A stretch of DNA of 13,768 bases from CAYVQE01 sp964633205 (GTDB lineage Bacteria; Myxococcota; B64-G9): positions 1-13,768 of the forward strand of contig CAZWFN010000156.1 in assembly GCA_964633205.1 (NCBI GenBank), in the 5' to 3' direction. Of the stretch, positions 6,769 to 13,768 are shown piece after piece; within the stretch, counting starts at the first letter, position 1; each line of letters begins with the position of its first letter. The translations under genes and the position numbers were made by a program. The notes beneath the pieces were generated by a model that had not been told where the DNA came from, did not search any database, and saw only the letters and a list, made by a program, of their open reading frames with translations.

Positions 6769-7404
6769 TCAGCGATCCGGCCGCAGCTTCGGCTTGTCGT
6801 CGTCGCGGTCATCGTCCCGCTCGGGCCGCTTGCGGGGTTTGCGGCGTTTGCGGTGCTTGCGCTCACGGCGGTCGTTGCGGTCGGGCCGGATGCGGTGCTT
6901 GCGCTCGCGGCGGTCGTCGCGGTCGGGCCGGATGCGGTGCTTGCGCCCGCGGCGGTCGTCGCGCTCGTCGCGGTCGGGCCGGATGCGGGGCTTGCCCCGG
7001 TGCCGGTCATCGCGCCGCTCAGGCCGGATGCGGGGCTTGTCGCGATCACGGCGCGAGCGGATGCGGTGCGAGGTGCGCTCGCCATAGCGCCGGGAGCGGT
7101 AGTGGTGACCGCGGTGTTCGCGCCAGCGCCGGTAGTCGCGCCGGTGGGCCCGCCAGTGATCGACGTAGAAGGGCCGCACCGACACCGGCAGCCAGACCCG
7201 GGCGCCGGCGCGCCAGATGAAGGGCACGCCCTCGCTGGTATAGTAGACCACGTGGCCGTGGTAGAGCAGCGGCTGATAGCCGTACTCCAGCGGCGGTCCG
7301 GCGTGCACCACGGCGCCGCCGCGCATCAGGCAGCCGGGCGCCAGCAGGCCGCCCAGCGCCAGCAGCAGGCCCAGCTCGATGATCCGCGCCTTGGTCATCC
7401 TCAT
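6769..7404 (-). CDS. Small lipoprotein with Arg/Asp-rich repeat tail
   Basis: A 211-residue protein I cannot assign to a family. Residues 1-25 form a lipoprotein-like signal (hydrophobic 8-22, then APGC), so Cys25 is probably lipidated. Residues 26-85 look like a small folded domain with many Tyr, Trp, Val and Pro. From about residue 85 it becomes extremely basic (WRAHRRDYRRWREHRGHH), and residues 113-211 are imperfect repeats around the core R-I-R-P-[DE]-R, with runs of Asp and Arg between them. About a third of this tail is Arg. ATG 7404 has AAGGTGGTGG just upstream; ATG 7398 is an alternative. It would give an envelope protein with a disordered, charge-patterned tail, perhaps binding LPS, peptidoglycan, polysaccharide or nucleic acid. 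It stands alone, divergent from the ABC genes. Reverse-frame reading through the repeats is also open but is not a gene. Confidence 0.7.
   Translation of the reverse strand: MRMTKARIIELGLLLALGGLLAPGCLMRGGAVVHAGPPLEYGYQPLLYHGHVVYYTSEGVPFIWRAGARVWLPVSVRPFYVDHWRAHRRDYRRWREHRGHHYRSRRYGERTSHRIRSRRDRDKPRIRPERRDDRHRGKPRIRPDRDERDDRRGRKHRIRPDRDDRRERKHRIRPDRNDRRERKHRKRRKPRKRPERDDDRDDDKPKLRPDR
6859..7038. repeat. In-frame tandem repeats inside the Arg/Asp-rich lipoprotein gene
   Basis: Four consecutive units of 42 (6859-6900), 42 (6901-6942), 51 (6943-6993) and 45 bases (6994-7038). The first two differ at only 2 positions; all end with a GGATGCGG(T/G)GCTT block. All lengths are multiples of three, so the reading frame is kept. 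The pattern indicates recent duplication with small in-frame insertions. Confidence 0.8.
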
Positions 7405-7475
7405 CGTCCACCACCTTCCCGATCCTCCGCCCGTCCGGTGAGACGCGGCGGCTGTCGTCGATGTTCATCGGCTCC

Positions 7476-7522
7476 ACCGGTCGCCGTCTCGGCCATTATC
7501 GACCCCGGAGCCGACCGGTCGC
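7476..7522. promoter_or_regulatory. Two ACCGGTCGC boxes, candidate operator sites
   Basis: The 9-mer ACCGGTCGC occurs at 7476-7484 and again at 7514-7522, 38 bp apart. The second lies inside a perfect 10-bp palindrome CGACCGGTCG (7512-7521). One box overlaps the candidate -35 of the minus-strand lipoprotein promoter and the other lies just downstream of its expected transcription start. Confidence 0.35.
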
Positions 7523-7524
7523 AA
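7495..7524 (-). promoter_or_regulatory. Candidate promoter of the 6769-7404 lipoprotein gene
   Basis: On the minus strand TTGCGA (7524-7519, 4 of 6 to consensus) is followed after 18 bases by GATAAT (7500-7495, 5 of 6). Transcription would begin near 7488, leaving a leader of about 84 bases. This is the best -10 match in the window. Confidence 0.5.
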
Positions 7525-7567
7525 GGGGGGCTCGGCTTATCTATTGTCCGGCGGGCCGCCGGCCGCT

Positions 7568-8512
7568 ATGCTGCCGGAGATGATCGGTCGCTGCCGCGAT
7601 TTGGAGCAGTCCTACGGACCCAACCGGGCCCTGGCCGGGGTCAGCCTGGAGCTGGCGCCCGGGGCCACCGGGCTGCTGGGAGCCAACGGCGCCGGCAAGA
7701 CGACCCTGCTCAAGAGCCTGCTCGCCCACCTGCCGCTCGAGCCCGGGCGGGTGGAGCTGTTCGGCCTGGATCCGGCCCTGAGGCCGCTGGCCGTGCGCCA
7801 GCGGCTGGGCTTCGTGCCCGAGCGCGATCTCTACCTGCCGGGCTCGACCGGTCTGGAGCAGGTGGCTTTTCTGGGCCAGCTCTCCGGGCTGCGGCGCAGC
7901 GATGCGCTGGCCCGCGCCCACGACATGCTGCACCTGGTCGGCCTGGGCGAGGCCCGCTACCGCGAGGTCGACGGTTACTCGACCGGCATGCGCCAGCGGA
8001 TCAAGCTGGCCGGGGCGCTGGTCCACGGGCCCGAGCTGCTGCTGCTCGACGAGCCGACCTCCGGGCTCGACCCGGCCGGCCGCGACGAGGTGCTGGCGCT
8101 GATCGCCGAGCTGGCCGGCCAGCGCGGCCTGTCGGTGCTGCTGTCGAGCCACATCCTGCAGGACATCGAGCGCACCTGCCGCCAGCTGGTGGTGCTGCAC
8201 CAGGGCCGGGTACGCTACGCCGGCACCTTGGCGGACTTCCAGCAGCGCGGCCAGCACCGGCTCGAGGTGCGGGTCAAGCACGGGCGCCAGCGGCTGGCCG
8301 CGGCTCTGGCACAGGCCGGCTGTCAGGTGACGGCACCGGCTGGCGCCGCCGGCCTGGAGGTGGAGCTGCCGGCCGGCGGTGGGCCGCAGCTGGTTTGGCG
8401 CCTGGCGCGGGAGCAGGGCCTGCAGCTGCGCCACCTGGCACCGGCGACCGCCTCGTTGAGCCAGGCCTTCGGTCGCAGCCTGGCCGAGACGCCGGCGGAG
8501 GTCGAGTCATGA
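7568..8512 (+). CDS. ABC transporter ATP-binding protein (first of two)
   Basis: ATPase subunit of an ABC-2 type exporter, 314 residues. Nucleotide-binding domain at about 6-220: Walker A GANGAGKT (38-45), GFVPE at 81-85 in place of a canonical Q-loop glutamine, as is common in ABC-2 ATPases, signature STGMRQR (138-144), Walker B LLLLDE (157-162) and H-loop His195. Residues 225-314 form a C-terminal extension typical of this group. All catalytic residues are present. ATG 7568 is chosen; ATG 7580 gives a more typical N-terminus, and TTG 7544 is also open. A GC-rich 7-bp inverted repeat (7548-7562) lies just before the ATG. I see no convincing promoter, only an AT-rich patch at 7537-7545. First gene of the quartet; its stop overlaps the permease start by ATGA. 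The substrate is not evident. Confidence 0.9.
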   Translation: MLPEMIGRCRDLEQSYGPNRALAGVSLELAPGATGLLGANGAGKTTLLKSLLAHLPLEPGRVELFGLDPALRPLAVRQRLGFVPERDLYLPGSTGLEQVAFLGQLSGLRRSDALARAHDMLHLVGLGEARYREVDGYSTGMRQRIKLAGALVHGPELLLLDEPTSGLDPAGRDEVLALIAELAGQRGLSVLLSSHILQDIERTCRQLVVLHQGRVRYAGTLADFQQRGQHRLEVRVKHGRQRLAAALAQAGCQVTAPAGAAGLEVELPAGGGPQLVWRLAREQGLQLRHLAPATASLSQAFGRSLAETPAEVES

Positions 8513-9378
8513 GCTCCGCCAGCCCTCCGGCCACCACCGGCGCCGCCGCGGCGGCCAGCGCCCGCATCCACGACCAGGGCTACCGGCCGTTCGAAGGGCC
8601 GCGGGGGGCGGTCCACACCCGCTGGTGGGCCATCGCCGGCAACGAGCTGCGCCAGGCCTGGAAGAGCCGCTGGTTCCGCCGCCTGCTGTGGGCGGCCTTC
8701 TTCCCGCTGGGCGTGTTCGGCCTGCTGGTGCTGGTGCGCGGCCGGCTGAACGCGGTGCTCGGGCCCGCCCAGCTGTGGCCGGAGTTCTGGAAGGTGCAGC
8801 TGTTCTTCGGGGTGGTGGCGGTCTACTTCACCGGCCGCGGGGCGGTCGGCGAGGATTTGCGCACCGGTGCGCTGGGCTTGTACTTCGCCCGGCCGGTCGA
8901 TTTCCGCCAGTACCTGCTGGGCAAGTGGGCGGCGGTGGCGCTGGCCAGCGCCGGGGTGCTGGCGGTGCCCGGGCTGGTGTTGGCCCTGTTTCGCCTGGCC
9001 GCCGAGCCGGGCACCGGGGCGCTCGCCGTGCTGGGTTGGGCGGCCAGCCTGCTGCTGCTGGCGCTGGGCATGGCCCTGTGCGGCGGCTGGGTGATGCTGG
9101 CCGTCTCGGCCCTGGTGGGCCGCGGCCGGGCGGCCGGCATCGTCTGGATCGTGCTCTACTTCGCTTCCTCGGCCGCCGGTCTGGCGCTGGCGGGCACGAC
9201 CGGCATCGACGCGCTGGGCTGTGTGGGCATCGGCCGCGCCAGCCAATCGCTGGCCGGCTGGTTGTTCGGCAGCGCCGGCCCCTGTCCGCCGGCCGCGGCG
9301 GCGGCCGGCCTGCTGGGCTGGACCGCGCTGGGCCTGGGCTTGACCATCTGGCGGCTGCGGCGCTGGAGGCGGCGATGA
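8509..9378 (+). CDS. ABC-2 type transporter permease (first of two)
   Basis: Membrane subunit of 289 residues, about six transmembrane helices (near 58-76, 96-109, 140-162, 172-201, 209-230 and 262-281). The cytoplasmic N-terminus HDQGYRPFEGPRGA (21-34) and the loop GEDLRTGALGLYFARPVDF followed by QYLLGKW (114-140) are hallmarks of ABC-2 permeases of the NosY/Gld-like type. It ends in a basic Arg cluster, consistent with a cytoplasmic C-terminus. Start ATG 8509 follows GGAGGT (8497-8502) with a 6-base spacer and overlaps the ATPase stop by 4 bases, so it should pair with the ATPase at 7568-8512. The Ala/Pro-rich first 17 residues look disordered. Confidence 0.88.
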   Translation: MSSASPPATTGAAAAASARIHDQGYRPFEGPRGAVHTRWWAIAGNELRQAWKSRWFRRLLWAAFFPLGVFGLLVLVRGRLNAVLGPAQLWPEFWKVQLFFGVVAVYFTGRGAVGEDLRTGALGLYFARPVDFRQYLLGKWAAVALASAGVLAVPGLVLALFRLAAEPGTGALAVLGWAASLLLLALGMALCGGWVMLAVSALVGRGRAAGIVWIVLYFASSAAGLALAGTTGIDALGCVGIGRASQSLAGWLFGSAGPCPPAAAAAGLLGWTALGLGLTIWRLRRWRRR

Positions 9379-10298
9379 GCCAGCCGCCGTTCTTCACCGC
9401 CGAGGGGCTGGGCAAGTGGTACGGCCCGGTGATCGCGCTCAACGCGCTGAGCTTTGCCAGCCGGGCGCCGATCCTGGGCTTGCTGGGGCCCAACGGTGCC
9501 GGCAAGACGACCCTGATCAAGCTGCTGGTGGGCCTGCTGCGGCCCTCGCTGGGGCGGGTGCGCGTCTGCGGTCAGGCGCCGTGGGCCAATCGCGGCCTGC
9601 TGGCCCGGCTGGGCTACTGCCCGGAGCACGATCGCTTCTACGAGGATCTGTCCGCCCGCGAGTTCGTCGGCCTGTTGACCCAACTGCACGGCTTCGACCC
9701 GGCCGCGGCCGACCGCCGGGCGCTGGCTGCGCTGGAGCGCCTGGACCTGGCCGGGCGGGCCGGCGACCCGATCCGCGGGCTGTCGCACGGCATGCGCCAG
9801 CGGCTCAAGCTGGCCCAGGCGCTGGCCCACCAGCCCGAGGTGCTGGTGCTCGACGAGCCGCTGACCGGGCTCGACCCGCTGCAGCGCGACCGGGTGATCG
9901 GCCTGTTGCGCGACGAGGCCGAGCGCGGGGTGGCGGTGCTGGTGTCGAGCCACGTGCTGCACGAGCTCGAGGCCATGACCCGCCAGGTGCTGCTGCTGCA
10001 CCGCGGCCGGCTGGTGGCCGAGGGCGAGGTGGGCCGCATCCGCGAGCTGCTCGACGCCCACCCGCACCGCATCCGGCTGCTGGCCGACCGCGCCCGAGAG
10101 CTGGGCCAGGCCTTGCTGGGCGACGAGAGCGTGGTGCGGGTGGAGGTCGACGGCGAACGGGTGGTGGTCGAGACCCGACAGCCGGACGCTTGCTACGAGC
10201 GGATCGGGCAGCTGGCCACCGCGGGCGGCTTTGCGGTGCATTCGATGGTGGCCGAGGACGAGGATCTGGCCGCGGTGTTCAGGTACCTGGTGCAATGA
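9375..10298 (+). CDS. ABC transporter ATP-binding protein (second of two)
   Basis: Second ATPase, 307 residues, a paralogue of the one at 7568-8512 with the same architecture: Walker A GPNGAGKT (38-45), GYCPE (80-84) at the Q-loop position, signature LSHGMRQR (136-143), Walker B VLVLDE (156-161), H-loop His193, and a C-terminal extension (about 222-307). All key residues are intact, so both ATPases should hydrolyse ATP. ATG 9375 follows GGAGG (9365-9369) and overlaps the stop of the preceding permease by ATGA. It probably pairs with the permease at 10295-11116, or forms a heterodimer with the first ATPase. Confidence 0.9.
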   Translation: MSQPPFFTAEGLGKWYGPVIALNALSFASRAPILGLLGPNGAGKTTLIKLLVGLLRPSLGRVRVCGQAPWANRGLLARLGYCPEHDRFYEDLSAREFVGLLTQLHGFDPAAADRRALAALERLDLAGRAGDPIRGLSHGMRQRLKLAQALAHQPEVLVLDEPLTGLDPLQRDRVIGLLRDEAERGVAVLVSSHVLHELEAMTRQVLLLHRGRLVAEGEVGRIRELLDAHPHRIRLLADRARELGQALLGDESVVRVEVDGERVVVETRQPDACYERIGQLATAGGFAVHSMVAEDEDLAAVFRYLVQ

Positions 10299-11116
10299 GC
10301 GTGACCGAGACCCCAACGCCGGCGCCGCAGCGACCGGCGCCGCCCGGGGCCGGCCGGGCCGGCTGGCTGGTGGGGCGCTTGTTTCTGCGGGTCACCCTGG
10401 GCCGGCGGCGCACCCGCTGGCTGGCGCTGGCGCTGCTGGTGCCGCTGGGCGCCGCGGTGTGGTGGCGGTTGGCCGAGGGCGGCGACGGGCTGGGCTTCGT
10501 GGTCGAGCTGTGCGTCAACCTGTTGCTGCAGGTGATGGTGCTCGGTCTGGCGCTGTACCTGGGGGTGGCCGCGGTACGCGACGAGGTCGAAGACCGTACG
10601 CTGACGTACCTGTTTTGCCGGCCGCTGGGCCGCTGGGTGGTGGTGGGGGCCAAGATCCTGGCGGTGGCCGTCTGGATCGCCGCCGGGCTGGTGGCGGCGC
10701 TGCTGGTGGTCTACCCGATCGCGGTCAGCGCCCAGGGCGCCGCCGCCCTGCTGTCGGGGCTCGACACGCTGGGTGTGGCCGCCGGGGCGCTGCTGCTGGC
10801 CAGCCTGGCCTACACCAGCCTGTTCGCCCTGTTCGGCGTGGTGTTGCGCCGGCCCATGATCCCGGCTCTGCTGGTGGCCTTCGGCTGGGAAGGCTTGGCG
10901 GCCAACCTGCCGGGCGGCTTCCCGCGGGCCAGTCTGATGTTCTACGTCAAGTCGCTGCTGGGCCTGGGGCCGGAGGCCAGCGGCCTGCTGAGCATGCTGT
11001 TGCCCACCGAGGCGCCGGCCAGTCCGGCCACGGCTCTGGCGGTGTTGCTGGGTGCGACGCTGCTTTTTGCCGGCGCGGCCATGATCGTCGGCGCCCGGCG
11101 CGAGTTCAGGCTGTGA
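10295..11116 (+). CDS. ABC-2 type transporter permease (second of two)
   Basis: Membrane subunit of 273 residues with about six hydrophobic helices (near 42-58, 67-93, 118-140, 155-182, 186-200 and 244-266). The loop RDEVEDRTLTYLFCRPLGRW (95-114) followed by GAKIL corresponds to the E-D-x-x-x-G-T-L-x-Y-L-x-x-R-P motif of ABC-2 permeases. The N-terminus is Pro-rich and probably disordered. It overlaps the upstream ATPase stop by ATGA (10295-10298); the only Shine-Dalgarno-like sequence is a weak AGGT, so translation likely depends on coupling. Last gene of the quartet. It is only distantly similar to the first permease, so the pair is not a recent duplication. Confidence 0.87.
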   Translation: MSVTETPTPAPQRPAPPGAGRAGWLVGRLFLRVTLGRRRTRWLALALLVPLGAAVWWRLAEGGDGLGFVVELCVNLLLQVMVLGLALYLGVAAVRDEVEDRTLTYLFCRPLGRWVVVGAKILAVAVWIAAGLVAALLVVYPIAVSAQGAAALLSGLDTLGVAAGALLLASLAYTSLFALFGVVLRRPMIPALLVAFGWEGLAANLPGGFPRASLMFYVKSLLGLGPEASGLLSMLLPTEAPASPATALAVLLGATLLFAGAAMIVGARREFRL

Positions 11117-11118
11117 GC

Positions 11119-11147
11119 TTGAGCCCGCCGGCGCCATGGCGCACAAT
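11119..11147 (+). promoter_or_regulatory. Candidate promoter with palindrome for the 11182-12282 gene
   Basis: TTGAGC (11119-11124) and CACAAT (11142-11147), each 4 of 6 to the sigma70 consensus, are 17 bases apart. The perfect 12-bp palindrome GCGCCATGGCGC (11131-11142) fills most of the spacer, a position where a bound regulator would block or remodel polymerase. It starts 3 bases after the last ABC gene's stop; the downstream gene could instead simply be read from the ABC operon. Confidence 0.3.
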
Positions 11148-11181
11148 GGGTCGATTCGAACCGATGCAGCGGGAGGTGGTG

Positions 11182-12282
11182 ATGCCCGAACGCGGGGTGT
11201 GTTGGGCCGGATTGCTGGTCCTGGTGCTGCTGGCGGCCCGGCCGGCCGGGGCGGCGGCCGAGCCGGAGCGCGAGATCACCGTGGCCGTGTATCCGTTGGA
11301 ACCGCGCGGCGCCGAGCTGACCGCGGCCCAGGTCGAGGACTTGTCGAGTGCCCTGGGCGAGAGGGTGCGCCAGCGGATGGAGGTGCGGCTGGTGGAGTGG
11401 CGCGAGGTGGTGGCCTACCTGCGCAGCCGCGGGTTGGAGATGTGCCTGGATCGCCACTGTCAGATGGAGGTCGAGCGGACGCTGGCGGTCGACTACGGCC
11501 TGGTCGTGGTCGTCAACAAGATGGGCGACTTCTGCATGCTCAACGCCCGGCTCTATCCGGCCGGCGCCTCGGCCAGCCTGCGCACCGCGTTGGCCCGCGG
11601 CGACTGCACGCCGGAGGCCTTGCGCCAGGGCTTCGACAAGATCGTCGCCGCCCTGGCCGCCATGGGCGAGCTGGAACCCGCCGCCGCGCCCGCCGCCGCG
11701 CCCGCCGCCGCGCCCGCCGCCGACCCGGCAGCCGAATCGGCCGCCGGCCCGGGGCGGACGAAGTCCGCCGAAGCCGCTTCCCAGGCGAAGGCGGAACGCT
11801 ACCTCATCGCCGGCGGCGGGCTCTATGCGCCGGCGCCGCTGGTCTTCTTCGATCGTCGCGGCTCGGTGGGCGAGCGCAAGATCCCGGACTTCTACGGTCC
11901 GCTGGCCACCTTCGACTGGATCTTCCACCCGCACCTGTACCTCGGCGGCCAGCTGGGGCTGTTTTTCGCCGACGGCGGCCGGCAGACCGAGTTGAGCGCC
12001 CGCTTCGGCGGCCGGCTGGGCCTGGGCGACAGCCTGGACGCCACCGGCTGGCTGGGGCTGGGCTTCCACGAGCTGAAGATCAAGAACGACGTGGACCTGG
12101 AGGACACCTACTCCGGGGTCCATGCCCTGCTGGGCCTGGGGCTGCGCACGCCGCTGACCGAGACCATGGGGCTGGGCTTCGACCTGGCCGGCTACGTCGG
12201 CCAGGAGCTCGGCGAGCTGCAGGACATCGTGGTGCTCAGGCTGCAGCTGCAGGTCGTGATCACCTATGCCCTGGACCGCTGA
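11182..12282 (+). CDS. Exported protein: CsgG-like N-terminal domain, Ala-Pro linker, beta-barrel-like C-terminal domain
   Basis: A 366-residue exported protein. Residues 1-26 are a signal peptide (hydrophobic 9-19, cleavage near AGAAA). Residues 31-160 have the pattern of domains seen in CsgG-related and other Gram-negative envelope proteins: a beta strand (ITVAVYPLEP), a helix (LSSALGERVRQRM), a C-X4-C pair (Cys88, Cys93) before the helix EVERTLAVDYGLVV, and a strand repeat NKMGDFCMLNARLYP. Residues 165-200 are a disordered Ala/Pro/Glu linker, encoded in part by a 12-bp tandem repeat. Residues 206-366 are Gly/aromatic-rich alternating strands (LYLGGQLGLFF, GWLGLGFHEL, LQLQVVITYAL), as in an outer-membrane barrel. 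ATG 11182 has GGGAGGTGGTG directly upstream; ATG 11164 or 11146 would lengthen a charged N-terminus. It follows the ABC quartet by 65 bases and may serve the same export route. The family assignment is a pattern judgement only. Confidence 0.7.
   Translation: MPERGVCWAGLLVLVLLAARPAGAAAEPEREITVAVYPLEPRGAELTAAQVEDLSSALGERVRQRMEVRLVEWREVVAYLRSRGLEMCLDRHCQMEVERTLAVDYGLVVVVNKMGDFCMLNARLYPAGASASLRTALARGDCTPEALRQGFDKIVAALAAMGELEPAAAPAAAPAAAPAADPAAESAAGPGRTKSAEAASQAKAERYLIAGGGLYAPAPLVFFDRRGSVGERKIPDFYGPLATFDWIFHPHLYLGGQLGLFFADGGRQTELSARFGGRLGLGDSLDATGWLGLGFHELKIKNDVDLEDTYSGVHALLGLGLRTPLTETMGLGFDLAGYVGQELGELQDIVVLRLQLQVVITYALDR
11677..11724. repeat. 12-bp tandem repeat encoding the Ala-Pro linker
   Basis: The unit CCCGCCGCCGCG occurs three times perfectly (11677-11712) and once with its last two bases changed (11713-11724). 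Each unit encodes Pro-Ala-Ala-Ala. The unit length keeps the frame, so copy number can vary without breaking the gene. Confidence 0.85.
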
Positions 12283-12297
12283 GCCCGGGCCGCCGGC

Positions 12298-12968
<671 letters not shown>

Positions 12969-12969
<1 letters not shown>

Positions 12970-13703
12970 TGCTCGACCCGATCGCCGCCAGCCTGACCAT
13001 CGACCCCGGGCTCGATCCCTGCCCCTGCCGGCCGGCGCTGATCTGGGCGGCGGCCATCGCGCCGCCGTTCGACCCCGAGCGCGACACCGGCTTTCTGGCC
13101 GCCGCGGCCGAGCGGGCCGCGGCCGCCGGCGAGGCCGGCTGGCCGGCGGACACCAAGACCCGGGTGCGCCGGATGCTGCGCCACGGCCGCTACAAGCCGG
13201 CCGGCCGCGGCAAGCCGGCCAGCGAGTTTCTGCTGCGCGAGGCCGAGCGCGGCCGGCTGCGGCCGATCTGTGGGCCGGTCGACGTCAACAACACCGTCGG
13301 GCTGGAGTCGGGCCTGCCGGGCAGCGTGTTCGATGCCGCGTGCTGCGGTCCGGAGCTGCTGCTGCGCCGCGGCCGGACCGGCGAGCAGTACGTGTTCAAC
13401 CGGGCCGGCCAGCAGATCGCGCTCGCGGATCTGCTGTTGGTCTGCCGCCGCACCGCGGCGGGCTTCGTCCCCTGCGGCAACCCGGTCAAAGACGCCATGG
13501 CCACCAAGATCGGGCCCGCCACCCGCGACGTGCTGGCCGTGCTCTACCTGCCGGCCGACACCCCCGGCCGCGAGGCCCAGCGCTGGGCCGCCCGCTACAC
13601 CGAGCTGCTCGCCCGCCACTGCGCCGCCAGCGACACCGGCTGGCACATCTTGGAACCCACTCCCGGAGCGCGCACCCGTATGTTTGGAGTCGATGAGAGC
13701 TGA
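12969..13703 (+). CDS. Stand-alone B3/B4 (tRNA-synthetase editing type) domain protein
   Basis: A 244-residue cytoplasmic protein whose core (about 98-198) matches the B3/B4 domain known from the beta subunit of phenylalanyl-tRNA synthetase (PheT): RPICGPVDVNNTVGLESGLP (98-117), then VFDAACCGPELLLRRGRTGE, ADLLLVCRR and GNPVKDAMATKIGPATRDVL. Free-standing members are widespread and mostly of unknown function; in PheT the domain edits Tyr-tRNA(Phe). The N-terminal 97 residues are helical, Ala-rich, with Cys18 and Cys20. The PheT-like residue order around the editing pocket is altered (GLPGSVFD instead of GxPxHxFD), so editing activity is not assured. The start ATG 12969 overlaps the nth stop and has GGAGG (12959-12963) five bases upstream, so the two are translationally coupled. 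I see no other reason for pairing with DNA repair. Confidence 0.8.
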
Positions 13704-13733
13704 GGGCCGCTAGGCCCATCGCGGCTCCGCCGC
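13704..13733. other. Two small hairpins after the last gene
   Basis: Directly after the stop codon GGGCC (13704-13708) pairs with GGCCC (13713-13717), and GCGGC (13721-13725) with GCCGC (13729-13733). Together they could end the transcript, but no T-run follows and each stem is only 5 bp. The remaining 35 bases to the window end show no gene. Confidence 0.3.
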
Positions 13734-13768
13734 AACCAAAAAGGTCGGGCCGCGTTGGAGTTGATGCA

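Noticed and set aside
6859..7038. Regular repeats considered as a possible CRISPR array
   Set aside because: Units are contiguous without unique spacers, in frame, and encode the Arg/Asp repeat protein.
4730..7087. Plus-strand open frame of 785 codons over the ThDP gene
   Set aside because: Shadow frame, Gly/Arg/Ala-rich with no motifs, whereas the other frame carries a full ThDP enzyme.
7548..7562. 7+7 bp inverted repeat just before the first ABC ATPase start
   Set aside because: Made only of C and G in very GC-rich DNA with a 1-base spacer; chance is likely, so it is only mentioned under the gene.
6658..8508. Upstream extension of the first permease frame (906 codons in all)
   Set aside because: Open only because of GC richness; it crosses the repeat lipoprotein and the ATPase. 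The permease proper starts at 8509 with an RBS and ATGA overlap.

Overview
This is a very GC-rich window (roughly 70 % by eye) with 13 tightly packed protein-coding genes and almost no spacer DNA. It looks like a Gram-negative (diderm) chromosome: three gene products start with lipoprotein signals, two more have ordinary signal peptides followed by beta-barrel-like sequence, and one of these ends in a C-terminal Phe as many outer-membrane proteins do. High GC, TTG/ATG starts, many envelope proteins of unknown role and the style of several domains suggest Myxococcota or a related 'deltaproteobacterial' lineage. That placement is inference. I see no rRNA, tRNA, CRISPR array, insertion sequence or phage gene, and base composition looks uniform.

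Layout. 1-174: noncoding leader with a 7-bp-stem hairpin and a candidate sigma70-like promoter. 175-3927 (+): a likely three-gene operon of a 12-TPR lipoprotein, an alpha/beta hydrolase (TTG start) and a composite lipoprotein (possible SPOR-like part, SH3-like domain, two PD40-type repeats). 3959-4867 (-): an outer-membrane beta-barrel-like protein, convergent with the operon. 4868-4988: divergent promoter region with an 8+8 bp inverted repeat over a candidate promoter. 4989-6743 (+): a thiamine-diphosphate enzyme of the acetolactate synthase type with substituted cofactor-site residues. 6769-7404 (-): a small lipoprotein whose C-terminal half is Arg/Asp-rich repeats. 7405-7567: second divergent promoter region, with repeated ACCGGTCG boxes.

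7568-11116 (+): two ABC ATPase/permease pairs in strict alternation, each junction a 4-base ATGA overlap, so probably one co-translated ABC-2 type exporter system. 11182-12282 (+): a secreted protein with an N-terminal domain like those found in CsgG-type envelope proteins, an Ala-Pro linker and a beta-rich C-terminal domain. 12298-13703 (+): endonuclease III with an unusual iron-sulfur cysteine pattern, overlapping by one base a stand-alone B3/B4 (PheT-type) domain protein. 13704-13768: two small hairpins.

How the genes work together: the first operon, the two minus-strand genes and the ABC/beta-barrel cluster all point to the cell envelope; the ThDP enzyme and the nth-B3/4 pair are cytoplasmic. 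No single famous system is present. The most unusual items are the ThDP enzyme with three substituted cofactor residues, the alternating ABC quartet followed by a two-domain envelope protein, the Arg/Asp repeat lipoprotein, and two operator-like repeat arrangements placed exactly over candidate promoters.
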